Positions 1-8,685 of a DNA stretch of 64,000 nucleotides are shown here, piece by piece; positions within the stretch are counted from its first letter, which is position 1; each line of letters starts with the position of its first letter. Where the stretch lies: contig DASXHZ010000065.1 in the NCBI GenBank assembly GCA_036488085.1, positions 124,001 to 188,000 on the forward strand, written 5' to 3'. The notes below the pieces were generated by a model. It worked only from the letters and a program-made list of their open reading frames with translations, was not told where the DNA came from and did no database searches. The translations under genes were made by a program, and so were the position numbers. The stretch comes from DASXHZ01 sp036488085 (GTDB lineage: Bacteria; Acidobacteriota; Thermoanaerobaculia; Gp7-AA8).

Positions 1-846
1 GTAGAGCACCTTCGGCATGCCGGTGAGCGCCTGTTCGAGCTGCCGGAGCATCATCGTGTAGCGGGAGTTGAAAGCGTCGTTCAGCTCGGCCAGCTTCGAT
101 CCCGGCGCATAGTCGGCGGCCTTCGGATTGACCTTGATCGGATACACCGCCGAGTAGTCGACCGGCAGCGCCGGGCCGGTGGGTGGTTTCGCGGGATCGT
201 CGCCCGGCACGTAACGACGCTGGTAGTAAATCTCGGCAAAACGGTAGTAATGCGCCATCTGCAGCGGAGCTTCGGGCGTGAATGGGGGATGGTCGCCGGC
301 TCCCTCGCCCTTGCTGATGACGATGTCGAGAGCTTTCTTTGCGCTGTCGAGATCCTTGACCGGGATGAGCTGATTGCCGGCGCCCCAGTAATAGTCGTCG
401 TACAACTGTCGCGCGGGATCTCCGGTGAAGAGCTTTCCCGCTGCCGCCGCCTCCAGCTCCTCGAGCAGGGTGACGATGCTCCGGTAGAAGACACCGACGC
501 TCGTGCGCGGCTCCTCGATCTTCATGAAAGTCGCGACGTTCTCGGCCGAGAACGGCGCGAGATTGATCGGGAAGTCGCGGTCTTTGAAGAGACTGTGGGG
601 ATAGGAGGGGATGTTGTCGCGGCCGATGTGCACCGTTCCGCCGACGGCGTTGAGCACGTTGGCGACGAGCGCCATGTGCAGCATCTCCTCCATCATCACT
701 CCGCGAATCAGGTTCGCGGCCTCATGGTTCGCCGTCAGCTTCGTGCTCAGGATGGCGACCATGTATGGCGGAATGGTCGACCATTCGAGCTCGATCGCCG
801 TTTGCAGGCGGGCGAGAAGAGTGGCTCGTTTGTCTTCGTGTGCCAT
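1..846 (-). CDS. Ferritin-like protein (iminophenyl-pyruvate dimer synthase/VioB-like fold), 3' end outside window
   Basis: The frame starts at the ATG read leftward from 846 and stays open for 282 codons to the window edge, so the C-terminus is missing. Two helices carry ferritin-type metal ligands: AIELEWSTIPPY (Glu19/Glu21 area) and MMEEMLHMALVANV (Glu53, Glu54, His57). This matches the ferritin-like domain found in VioB and related proteins. That family sits on oxidative or radical chemistry, but the substrate cannot be read from the sequence. The gene lies 13 bp after the GMC oxidoreductase gene on the same strand and probably shares its transcript. The fold is fairly secure; the reaction is not known. 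Confidence 0.8.
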   Translation of the reverse strand, partial: MAHEDKRATLLARLQTAIELEWSTIPPYMVAILSTKLTANHEAANLIRGVMMEEMLHMALVANVLNAVGGTVHIGRDNIPSYPHSLFKDRDFPINLAPFSAENVATFMKIEEPRTSVGVFYRSIVTLLEELEAAAAGKLFTGDPARQLYDDYYWGAGNQLIPVKDLDSAKKALDIVISKGEGAGDHPPFTPEAPLQMAHYYRFAEIYYQRRYVPGDDPAKPPTGPALPVDYSAVYPIKVNPKAADYAPGSKLAELNDAFNSRYTMMLRQLEQALTGMPKVLY

Positions 847-859
847 GGGTTCACTCTCC

Positions 860-2476
860 TCAGCCTGCCGCGTTCAGGTGATCGCCGAGCCGGAACGCGA
901 GCGCCGTGACGGTGTCGGTCGGATTGATGGCCCCGATGTTCGGATAAACAGCGTTGCTGCAGACATAGAGGTTGTCCGTGCCATGGACGCGCAGGTCGCC
1001 GTCGACCACGCCGTCTTTCGGGTCCTTGCTCATCCGGCACGTCGACGCCGCGTGGTCGCAGCGCCAGGAATTGACGCTCGGATTCTCGTCCTCGTAGGCT
1101 CCTCCCATCTCGTGGAAGATCCCCTTCACCACCTTCCCGATCTCCTGGATGCGGTCGAGAGCGGCCTGGTCTTGCTTGAAGTGGATGGTGGCCTCCGGCA
1201 TGCCGAGGTGATTGAGCTTGTGGTAGTTGGTCACGCGGTTTTCAAACTCGCCGAAGATCTCCACCTGGCTGTGCAGCGAGATCGGCACGGTGCCGGCGAT
1301 CGAGCTGTTGATCTGGGCGTTCGTCATCCCGGCCTGCATCATCTGGGCGACCGAGGTCGCCACGATGTTCGGTGCGTTGACCAGGATGTACTTACCCTTG
1401 GCCTGCTCCTCCGGAGTGTCGAAGTACCGGCTGACCATGGTCGGGAAATCGAGCTCCCACTGGAGTTTGTCCGGGTTCTTCGGCAGCGAGCCGGCGTAGA
1501 TCATGTAGGGATGGGTGATCAGGTATCGGCCGACGTTGTCGGTGTCGTTGCCGACGCCGGTGGGCCACTCCTTTGACGTCGACCGCAGGAGGAGTTTGGG
1601 GGATTCGAACGTCCCGGCGGCCACGATCACGCGGTCGGCATCGACGGTGACGAGCTCGCCGGTGGCGGTCTCGCGATAGGTCGCGCCGGCAGCCCGACGC
1701 TTGGTGGCCATGCGGATCGTCATCGCCACGACCCCGAGCTTGATGGTGAGGTTCGGAAAGTCGTTCATCCTCCGGAAGTCGTCCATGTAGTCGCTGGCGA
1801 CGAAGCGAGCGCCGAAGGGGCAGTAGCCGCAGGTGCCGGTGAGCTGGCAGGGGGCATGGGTCGAGGGAATCTTGGAAACCCCGCGCCGTGCGATGGGCAT
1901 ATGGCCGTACGAGATTCCCAGCTTCTCCATCGCCTTGGCCACCGGCTGGTCCACGTAGGAATAGGGAAACTCGTGGAACGGATAAGGCGCGGTCCGCGGC
2001 ACGGTCGTGTCCTTCGAGTCGCCGGAGACCGCCAGGTAGTCCTCCGCCTGGCAGTAATAAGGCTCCAGCGTGTCGTAGTCGAAGGGCCAATCGAGACCTT
2101 TTCCGGTTAGGGTCTTCAGGAAGAAGTCCTCCGGCTTCCGGCGAAACGTCCATCCGCCCCAAATGGTCGTGCTGCCGCCGTAGGCCATCGCCCGGCCGCC
2201 GTCGAGCGTGAATGCCGTCGGGCTCTGCGATCCTTCGCCGATCAGGCGGTTTTCACCCGGCTGGTCGCGCTCGGGGTAGGGAAGGTCGAAGATCTGCGGG
2301 AATGGGTAGTTATTCGAGTTGACCTGGAAGGCCTCCCAGAGCCCGAAGTCCTTGGTCTTGTTGCGGTGGCCGGCTTCGAGAATGAGGATGGACATTTGCG
2401 GCGTGTGCTCGAGCAGCCGCTTGGTGAGCGCCGTCGCGACGACGCCCGAGCCGATGATCAACGTGTCAACCTTCAT
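860..2476 (-). CDS. GMC-family FAD-dependent oxidoreductase
   Basis: A 538-aa flavoprotein of the glucose-methanol-choline oxidoreductase family, the usual length for the family. The N-terminal FAD dinucleotide fold shows VDTLIIGSGVVATAL with GSG at residues 9-11. The middle has the AYGGSTTIWGGW segment typical of the second FAD contact. The C-terminal GMC_oxred_C domain has the catalytic His475 (CDHAAST) and the NPTDTVTALA motif near Asn518. No signal peptide is visible at this start. The start codon overlaps the stop of the 159-aa gene by 4 bp (ATGA), and the ferritin-like gene follows closely, so the three probably act together. The substrate (alcohol, sugar or other) is unknown. The His that links FAD covalently in pyranose oxidases is not seen in the GGSTT loop. 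Confidence 0.92.
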   Translation of the reverse strand: MKVDTLIIGSGVVATALTKRLLEHTPQMSILILEAGHRNKTKDFGLWEAFQVNSNNYPFPQIFDLPYPERDQPGENRLIGEGSQSPTAFTLDGGRAMAYGGSTTIWGGWTFRRKPEDFFLKTLTGKGLDWPFDYDTLEPYYCQAEDYLAVSGDSKDTTVPRTAPYPFHEFPYSYVDQPVAKAMEKLGISYGHMPIARRGVSKIPSTHAPCQLTGTCGYCPFGARFVASDYMDDFRRMNDFPNLTIKLGVVAMTIRMATKRRAAGATYRETATGELVTVDADRVIVAAGTFESPKLLLRSTSKEWPTGVGNDTDNVGRYLITHPYMIYAGSLPKNPDKLQWELDFPTMVSRYFDTPEEQAKGKYILVNAPNIVATSVAQMMQAGMTNAQINSSIAGTVPISLHSQVEIFGEFENRVTNYHKLNHLGMPEATIHFKQDQAALDRIQEIGKVVKGIFHEMGGAYEDENPSVNSWRCDHAASTCRMSKDPKDGVVDGDLRVHGTDNLYVCSNAVYPNIGAINPTDTVTALAFRLGDHLNAAG

Positions 2477-2952
2477 TTCAGCCCCTCCGCGGTTCGGTAG
2501 GGCACCGGCTGATCGGGAAGGTTTGCTCCGGCCATGTATCCCTGATAGGCCGTGGCCCCGAAATTGGCGAAGCTGCCGAGAGCCATCCGCCGCGCGATGA
2601 ACTCGAACGCGACGTTCTGCTGCACGGCCTGCAGAAGTTCCGGATTCACCCGCAGGTTCTGGGGATTCTGGTTGAAGAAGATCAAGAGGTAGGCCGCGTT
2701 CGCGTCCGCCTGCTTGGTCAGATCCGCGAGCATTACCGCCGCTGCCAGGTAATAGCCGGCGTAGAGCGGGTTGAGCCCGATGCGGTTCTCCAGAAATGTC
2801 CTGAACCGCAGCCGGTACTGACCGGGATCATCCGTCAGCAGCCACAACGTTCCGATGGCCACGAACAGGTCCCACATCGCCTCGTACACCGCGTGGGGGA
2901 GAGGATCGGGCGTTGCCGGACTGAGCGGATGCCGCGCCTTCGATTCATACAT
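2473..2952 (-). CDS. Small helical accessory protein of the GMC oxidoreductase operon
   Basis: A 159-aa, mostly helical protein without a recognisable signal peptide, catalytic motif or cofactor motif. It is the first gene of the operon and overlaps the GMC gene by 4 bp, which suggests translational coupling and possibly a physical complex. Small subunits commonly accompany GMC dehydrogenases (for example the gamma subunit of gluconate 2-dehydrogenase). This protein resembles them in size and place but shows no Tat signal, so the assignment is from context only. There is an ALGSFANFGATAYQGY segment near the C-terminus. Confidence 0.6.
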   Translation of the reverse strand: MYESKARHPLSPATPDPLPHAVYEAMWDLFVAIGTLWLLTDDPGQYRLRFRTFLENRIGLNPLYAGYYLAAAVMLADLTKQADANAAYLLIFFNQNPQNLRVNPELLQAVQQNVAFEFIARRMALGSFANFGATAYQGYMAGANLPDQPVPYRTAEGLK

Positions 2953-3561
2953 GGCTGTTTTCCTTCCTGTCAGGGGAGCGCTTCTTCGATGCGGGATCTA
3001 CCACCCGCTTCAGGAGTGTCTGAGGGCGGGATTTCCCTACCCTCGGTATGAGGGGTCGTTGGCTGGCTCGGAGGGTTCATGAGGCTTGCGTTGCGAGGTG
3101 GGCGAGACGAGTCCGGATGCGAGGAAGATGACGGTTTCGCCACGAACTATGTCGACGAGCGAAACCGCCGTGTGACGAAGTAGACGGACTAGGATCGGCC
3201 ACCGCAGGGGAAAGCATCACGGATGATCCGCGCCAGCTCGGATGCGATTACGGCCCGAAATCAATGAATGTGAGCGAGTTATGTTGCGTTCCAGGGGTTT
3301 ACGAAAGACAGAAGGCGTGCTCCCATGCACCCCGGTGCGGCGCAGCTCCGCACAATGCCTGTGCGCTGGAGGCGCCTCATCGGAATTCGCGCCGTCAATC
3401 ATGCAACATTCTTCTTCCGGAGGGTAGGAAAAGATTCGCGCTCGTCACTCCTCAGTTGAACAGGGTCTTCCCGTACGGTGAAGCATTGATCAATCGGCTT
3501 GGCCGTTCCGAGCCGAAGCGGCGCTGCCGGCCGGGTGAGGTGCCTGTTCGGTGGAGGCTCG
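2953..3561. other. Intergenic region between divergent operons
   Basis: About 600 bp without a convincing gene. It must contain the promoter for the leftward GMC operon and the one for the rightward caspase operon, although no clear -35/-10 pair stands out. It also contains copy A of the direct repeat (3261-3319), followed by a small hairpin-prone stretch around 3336-3365 (GCACC..GGTGC). Short open frames here have no protein-like composition. Confidence 0.6.
3261..3319 (+). repeat. Direct repeat copy A, left side of the caspase operon
   Basis: A 59-bp element beginning TCAATGAA and ending GGCGTG. It aligns with 12111-12170 at roughly 80% identity (about 11 mismatches and one gap), in the same orientation. 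Copy A lies 242 bp before the first gene of the caspase operon and copy B lies 292 bp after its last stop codon. The sequence does not look coding. It could be a remnant of an insertion element end, a site-specific recombination scar or a dispersed intergenic repeat. Confidence 0.6.
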
Positions 3562-4455
3562 ATGACGTTTTGCCAGGCAAGCAAGGGTGTATTGCGTGCG
3601 GGGGCATCGTTCGTGGACGCTGCGGGTCTTTGTTGTCTTCTCGCCGCGCTTACGCCGGCGGCTCGGGCCGAGACGAAGCCTGTGGTCGCCGGGTTTGTAT
3701 CCAGCATCCACGGACGATGGGTCACCGCGATCGGAAGTCCCGATTGGCAGGTGAGCCTGCACTCACTGGTGTACGTTGGGCAGCAGATTCAAGCCGTGCC
3801 GCCAACTGGGAAAGCATCAATCACCCTCGTGCTCGGCTCGGGCAAGGCGATGACTCTAAGATGTGCGGGCGACCATCCTGAGCCCGAGGAAGAATCCCCA
3901 AAGGACCCGTGCAATGCGCCGTTCAATGTCGAGATCGAGCCTACGCCGCGGTCCCAATACCAACAGATCATCGACGCGGTCATCAAACTCGTAAAACCGG
4001 AGCAACCGGGCGCGGCGACGACCGTGGCGCGCGATGTCTTCGGGCCGCAGTTGGCCGTGCTCGCGGAGCACGATGAACAACTCGATCTTCGCCCAGCGCT
4101 CAAACGTGTGCCCGACGGCGCCTACGTCGTTCAATTGACGCGGGAGCATGGCGAAGGGCAGACGCGATCGCCGCTGGCGCTCTCGTCGTCCGGCCCCGCG
4201 TTAGTCAAGGCCGGCGTGCTGCCGCAGGGGTTGTATCGGTTGGCGCTCTTCAGTGCTCCTGCCAACGAACCGGTCGGCAGTGCCGTGCTGGTGCTCGTAG
4301 CACCGGCAGACCAATTCGAATCGCTCCACGAATCCTTTGCTGAGGCGCGCGAGCTAACCTCGCATTGGGACGAGAAAGTCGATGCCGCTTCGGCGGAGTA
4401 CGTCTTGGAGACTTATCTTCGCGCTCTCTCTGGCAAAGCCGCGGGGTCGCGATGA
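3562..4455 (+). CDS. Exported FecR-like protein, first gene of caspase operon
   Basis: A 297-aa protein. The ATG at 3562 is preferred over an upstream in-frame start because GGAGG lies 4 bp before it. The N-terminus has a basic then hydrophobic stretch ending near TPAARAET, a likely signal peptide or anchor. Residues about 35-85 (SSIHGRWVTA, VYVGQQIQ, GKASITLVLGSG) have the pattern of a FecR-like beta domain, a fold often found beside CHASE2 proteins and caspase/CHAT proteases. The C-terminal half is not recognised. Its stop overlaps the CHASE2 start by 4 bp. It is probably a periplasmic partner that senses or binds something for the CHASE2 protein; this is inferred from gene order. Confidence 0.7.
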   Translation: MTFCQASKGVLRAGASFVDAAGLCCLLAALTPAARAETKPVVAGFVSSIHGRWVTAIGSPDWQVSLHSLVYVGQQIQAVPPTGKASITLVLGSGKAMTLRCAGDHPEPEEESPKDPCNAPFNVEIEPTPRSQYQQIIDAVIKLVKPEQPGAATTVARDVFGPQLAVLAEHDEQLDLRPALKRVPDGAYVVQLTREHGEGQTRSPLALSSSGPALVKAGVLPQGLYRLALFSAPANEPVGSAVLVLVAPADQFESLHESFAEARELTSHWDEKVDAASAEYVLETYLRALSGKAAGSR

Positions 4456-5810
4456 AATGGCTCGAGAAATTCGCAGTCAAGATTCGCCAAAACGCACTCC
4501 GTCTTTGGACCACGAGACATTTCCCGTTCGATGGTTTGGTCGTCATCGCTCTTGCGGCGATTGCTACGCATTCGTGTGAGCAGACCAGGTTCATGCACGC
4601 ACTGGAGATGGCGAATCTCGACGCTTGGGTTGCCAGCGAGGATCCGAAGCCATCACGCGACATCGTATTGGTGGACATCGACGACAAAGACTATGACCAG
4701 TCTTTCAAGCAGACCAGTCCTCTGAAGGCAGACGAGGTGAAGAAGCTGGTCACGGCGGTCGTCAACGCTGGCGCGGCATTGGTGGTCGTCGATCTCGACA
4801 CCTCGGCATGGACGGCGGCCGATCTCCCGACGACATGGTTGTCTCGCAGCGCCTCGTCCAAAGTAATTTGGGCGCGAACGACAGCGGGGCAAGGACCCGG
4901 CCTCGTACTGAACAACGTCGCCGGATGGAGCCAGCGACCAGATTTGCCGTCCGAGGTCTGTTGGGGCGTGCCCCAGGTCGTGTTGAGCGGCGGCATCGTA
5001 CGGGCATACCCGCCTCGGATTCCGATCCCGCAGGCCACCGTTCCTTCGCTGGCCGCCGCGGCAACAGCGGTATTTGCAAGGCAGACAGACGGGGAAGAGC
5101 GGGAGTACGCACCCGCTTCCCGCTTGGTGCGGAACTGCGAAGCGTTGTCTTTCCAGTTCAGCGGCGAGCCAGAGGCGGCGATCCTCCGGTCCGGCAGGGC
5201 GAGCTTCCCCATGTATCACGCGCGGGATGCTAGAACGTTCGCCACCTGGAACGAGATGCGGACGCCGTTGACCGACAAGCTCGTTGTGCTCGGCGGCACA
5301 TACGCCCAGGCGAGAGACCGCTACCTGACGCCGGCCGGCGACCGCTTTGGAATCCAGATTGTGGCCACGGCGATCCAATCCGAATTGAACCGGCCGATCC
5401 CGCTGGACGCCTCCACCTCGTTCTTCTTCACTGTGGACATTGTGCTTGGATTGATCCTTCTCGCGCTGGGCAGCATTCTTCCAAGGTTTTCTGCGATGTG
5501 GGTCGTCATGGGTGGCATTCCGGCGGCTGCATTCCTCGGGAGCTTCATCGTCTTCCGGTCAGCACCCGCGCACTTCTTCAGCTTTCTGCCCGTGCTGCTA
5601 GGCGTCTTCTTTCACAAAGTCATCGAGGAGTGGCGGGATGGCGTTGGTGCCGGCCGGAAGCATGAGCGATTGCGGATGGAAATCGTCATTCTTCAGAAGG
5701 AGAATTCGAAGCTGCAATTCGACCTTGCGGCGCTCGATGACCGCCGCGCCACTCTGTCCGATGTCGAGATGAATGATGTGTTGAGCCGCATCACTGTGGA
5801 GCGGGCGTGA
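4452..5810 (+). CDS. CHASE2-domain membrane sensor without a canonical output domain
   Basis: A 452-aa protein. The start ATG overlaps the previous stop (ATGA). A hydrophobic segment near residues 28-46 leads into an extracytoplasmic CHASE2 domain (about 47-315) with the typical start ANLDAW..RDIVLVDIDDKDYD. Three closely spaced membrane helices follow at about 322-392 (VLGLILLALG, VVMGGIPAAAFLG, FLPVLLGVFF), as usual for CHASE2. The last 50 residues form a short charged coiled coil. There is no kinase, cyclase or HD domain after the membrane part, so the output is probably protein-protein contact with other operon products, such as the caspases. CHASE2 ligands are unknown. Confidence 0.88.
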   Translation: MKWLEKFAVKIRQNALRLWTTRHFPFDGLVVIALAAIATHSCEQTRFMHALEMANLDAWVASEDPKPSRDIVLVDIDDKDYDQSFKQTSPLKADEVKKLVTAVVNAGAALVVVDLDTSAWTAADLPTTWLSRSASSKVIWARTTAGQGPGLVLNNVAGWSQRPDLPSEVCWGVPQVVLSGGIVRAYPPRIPIPQATVPSLAAAATAVFARQTDGEEREYAPASRLVRNCEALSFQFSGEPEAAILRSGRASFPMYHARDARTFATWNEMRTPLTDKLVVLGGTYAQARDRYLTPAGDRFGIQIVATAIQSELNRPIPLDASTSFFFTVDIVLGLILLALGSILPRFSAMWVVMGGIPAAAFLGSFIVFRSAPAHFFSFLPVLLGVFFHKVIEEWRDGVGAGRKHERLRMEIVILQKENSKLQFDLAALDDRRATLSDVEMNDVLSRITVERA

Positions 5811-8677
5811 GACACCGCGTTCTTCGAATATCGATGGTATGCGCCTTAGTAGCCGCCGCGGAATCCGTGCAGGCTGCCGATGTGCCGACGCTGCCCTCGC
5901 TGCGTATCGAGACGGCGATGCACACTGCGACGATCAGCAGGATTGCCGCGGATGCCGGTGGCCGATTCGTTGTCACTGGCTCGTGGGACAAGACGGTGCG
6001 GCTATGGGAACTGCGTTCCGGCCGCCTGCTTCGAACGATCCATCTACCTGCCGGGAGCGGCAACGAGGGGCAGGTCTATGCCTTGGCCATCACACCGAAC
6101 GGCCAGACCATTGCGGCCGGCGGTTGGACGGGATGGGATTGGGAAGGAACTGCGTCGATCTATCTCTTCGACCGGAAGACGGGGCGGCTCGAACGGCGAA
6201 TCTCCGGCCTGCCGGGGCGGCCCGTCCGTCTGGCCTACTCGCCGGATGGGCGTTGGCTCGCCGCCGGGCTTCGCGGCGCGAACGGCCTCAGGCTCTTCGA
6301 TGAATCAGGAAAACTCGCCGCCAATGATCGTGACTATGGCGACGACTGCGGCGGCGTGGCGTTCGGTGCCGGCGGGAAGCTCGTCACGTCCTCGCGCGAC
6401 GGTTTTCTCCGGCTCTACGCTCTTCCTGCCGCCGGTCAGCCGCTGCGCCAGATTGCCAAGCAGCGCAGCGACGGCGGCTTGCGTCCTTTCGGCGTGTCAT
6501 TCTCGCCCGACGGTCGCCGCATAGCCGTCGGATTTGATGACACCGCGGGGGTGGCGGTGCTCTCGGGCGCTGACCTCTCGCCGGTGTTTCGTGCCGACAC
6601 TGCGACGGTGGCGAACGGCAATCTCGCGTCAGTGGCTTGGTCGTGGGACGGTGCGCAGCTCTGCGCCGGCGGGATGAGCGCTGACCGGCAGGCATCGCGC
6701 TTCGTGCGCATTTGGTCGCAGCAGGGCAAGGGAGTCTGGCGTGACGTGCAGGTTGCAGCCGATACCATCATGGACATTGCGCCGCTTCCCGCGGGAGGCT
6801 TCGTCTTCGCCGCCGCCGATCCCGCGTGGGGGCGTGTGTCGCCGGCGGGCGAGCGGCAATTCGTGGTTGGGTCGGCGATAGCCGACTACCGCGGCGAGCG
6901 CGACGAACTCGTGGTATCGGCGGATGGATTGACCGTGCAGTTCCAGTTCCGGCTTGGCGAGTCTCCGGCGCGCTACTCCGTCGCCGAACGCGTGCTCGAA
7001 CTGTCGCCGCCGAAGAGCGGGTCGTTTCATAGGCCTCGCATCGCAGCGCCGGGAGTGAGTCTCGAGCACTGGAAGAACTCGCCCGCGCCGGAGCTCAACG
7101 GCCGGCCCCTGGCGCTCGACCGGGACGACGAGATCGTGCGCAGTGAGGCTATGCCCGAGGACGGGGCCTGCGTGCTCATCGGCACGGACTGGAATCTGGA
7201 TCTCTTCAATCGCGAAGGGGTGCGGCGGTGGTCGGTGCCCGCGCCGGACTCGGTCTGGGCCGTCAATCTTTCAGAAGACGCGTCGCTGGCCGTGGCCGCA
7301 TTCGGTGACGGCACGATACGCTGGTATCGCCTGCGAGACGGCCAAGAACTGTTCTCGCTCTTTCCCGATCCCAGTGGCAAGTGGATTCTCTGGACCGCAG
7401 AGGGCTACTACGACTGTTCGCCCGGCGCCGAAGAGCTCATCGGCTGGAGCGTGAATCACGGTAAGGAACACGCCGCCGACTTCTTTCGTGTCTCGCATTT
7501 TCGCTCACGCTTCTATCGGCCAGACCTCATCGCCCAACTGGCGGCTACGAGAGACCGCATTGAGGCCCTGCGGATGGTCGACGCCCCGGCTATTCAGGGG
7601 AGTGCCGACATCGCCAGACTCGCTCCGCCGGTGGTGGAGATCATGTCGCCCGACGACGGAATGAATGTGACCTCTCGCGACATCGCGCTTTTCTACGACA
7701 TCCGCGTACCGTCGGGTGAGCCGCTGACTTCCGTGCGCGTGTTGGTGAACGGGCGGCCCGTTCCGGCGAAGACGGCAGGCGACAGCCGGAATGCGCTCGA
7801 GGGTGAGCTGACCATTTCGATCCCGCCGGAGGACGTCGAAGTCACGCTCATCGCCGCAAACCGCTTCAGCGCCAGCGATCCGGCCACGCGGCGTTTTTAT
7901 TGGGCCGGTCCCAAAGTGGCGGAGGCGACCAAATCCGCGCTGTACGTCCTGGCTATCGGCGTCGGCCGGTTCGCGGATGCCGATGCCGCTCCGGCCCTGA
8001 ATTTTGCCGGCCGCGATGCACAGGCCTTTACCGCCGTGCTCCGACCACAGAAGGGATTGTTGTATGCCACCATCGAGGCAAAGACCTTGAGCGACCGCCA
8101 AGCCACGCGCGAGGCCGTGCAGCAGGCATTCGATTGGCTCCGGGCGAAGCCGCTCAATGCCTCGGACACGGTCATCGTCTTCATTGCCGGACACGGCGCG
8201 ACGACCGGCGGCCAGTACTACTTTCTTCCGTATGACGCCGACGCGCGCAATCTTGCCGCGACGGCGATCTCCGGTTCGGCCATCGAGGAGGCGATCGGCG
8301 CGGTTCCGGCGCGCGCAATGCTGTTCCTCGACACTTGCCACGCCGGGACTGTCTTCGGAGGGAGGCTGGCCGGAGATCTCAACGGCGCCATCAACCGGTT
8401 CTCCAGCCCGGAGCAGGGAATTGTGGTTTTTGCCGCTTCCACCGGAACGCAGAGCTCGCAGGAGAACGAGGTATGGGGCAATGGCGCATTCACCAAGGCG
8501 GTCGTCGAAGGTCTCCGCGGGCGTGCCGGAAGGGGAGAGGGCCAGGAGATCACGGTCGCGGCGTTGGAGTCGTATGTCTCGCAGCGGGTCCGGCAGCTCA
8601 CTGGCGGTCAACAGACGCCCACCACGGCCAAGCCGCGGACTGTTCCCGACTATCCGATTGCCATGCAAACGCAGTGA
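5807..8677 (+). CDS. Exported WD40 beta-propeller fused to caspase-like (C14) protease
   Basis: A 956-aa protein with a GTG start whose TGA-overlapping position couples it to the CHASE2 gene; an in-frame ATG at 5834 is an alternative. The N-terminus (VCALVAAAESVQAAD) looks like a signal peptide. Residues about 35-560 form WD40-type repeats (FVVTGSWDKTVRLWELRSG is the clearest). A beta-sandwich linker covers about 595-695. The C-terminal caspase p20-like domain (about 705-950) has catalytic His796 (AGHGATTGG) and Cys844 (LDTCHAG), so the dyad is intact. The propeller probably recognises a partner and the protease cleaves after activation. The target is unknown. Confidence 0.9.
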   Translation: MRHRVLRISMVCALVAAAESVQAADVPTLPSLRIETAMHTATISRIAADAGGRFVVTGSWDKTVRLWELRSGRLLRTIHLPAGSGNEGQVYALAITPNGQTIAAGGWTGWDWEGTASIYLFDRKTGRLERRISGLPGRPVRLAYSPDGRWLAAGLRGANGLRLFDESGKLAANDRDYGDDCGGVAFGAGGKLVTSSRDGFLRLYALPAAGQPLRQIAKQRSDGGLRPFGVSFSPDGRRIAVGFDDTAGVAVLSGADLSPVFRADTATVANGNLASVAWSWDGAQLCAGGMSADRQASRFVRIWSQQGKGVWRDVQVAADTIMDIAPLPAGGFVFAAADPAWGRVSPAGERQFVVGSAIADYRGERDELVVSADGLTVQFQFRLGESPARYSVAERVLELSPPKSGSFHRPRIAAPGVSLEHWKNSPAPELNGRPLALDRDDEIVRSEAMPEDGACVLIGTDWNLDLFNREGVRRWSVPAPDSVWAVNLSEDASLAVAAFGDGTIRWYRLRDGQELFSLFPDPSGKWILWTAEGYYDCSPGAEELIGWSVNHGKEHAADFFRVSHFRSRFYRPDLIAQLAATRDRIEALRMVDAPAIQGSADIARLAPPVVEIMSPDDGMNVTSRDIALFYDIRVPSGEPLTSVRVLVNGRPVPAKTAGDSRNALEGELTISIPPEDVEVTLIAANRFSASDPATRRFYWAGPKVAEATKSALYVLAIGVGRFADADAAPALNFAGRDAQAFTAVLRPQKGLLYATIEAKTLSDRQATREAVQQAFDWLRAKPLNASDTVIVFIAGHGATTGGQYYFLPYDADARNLAATAISGSAIEEAIGAVPARAMLFLDTCHAGTVFGGRLAGDLNGAINRFSSPEQGIVVFAASTGTQSSQENEVWGNGAFTKAVVEGLRGRAGRGEGQEITVAALESYVSQRVRQLTGGQQTPTTAKPRTVPDYPIAMQTQ

Positions 8678-8685
8678 CGCGAACC

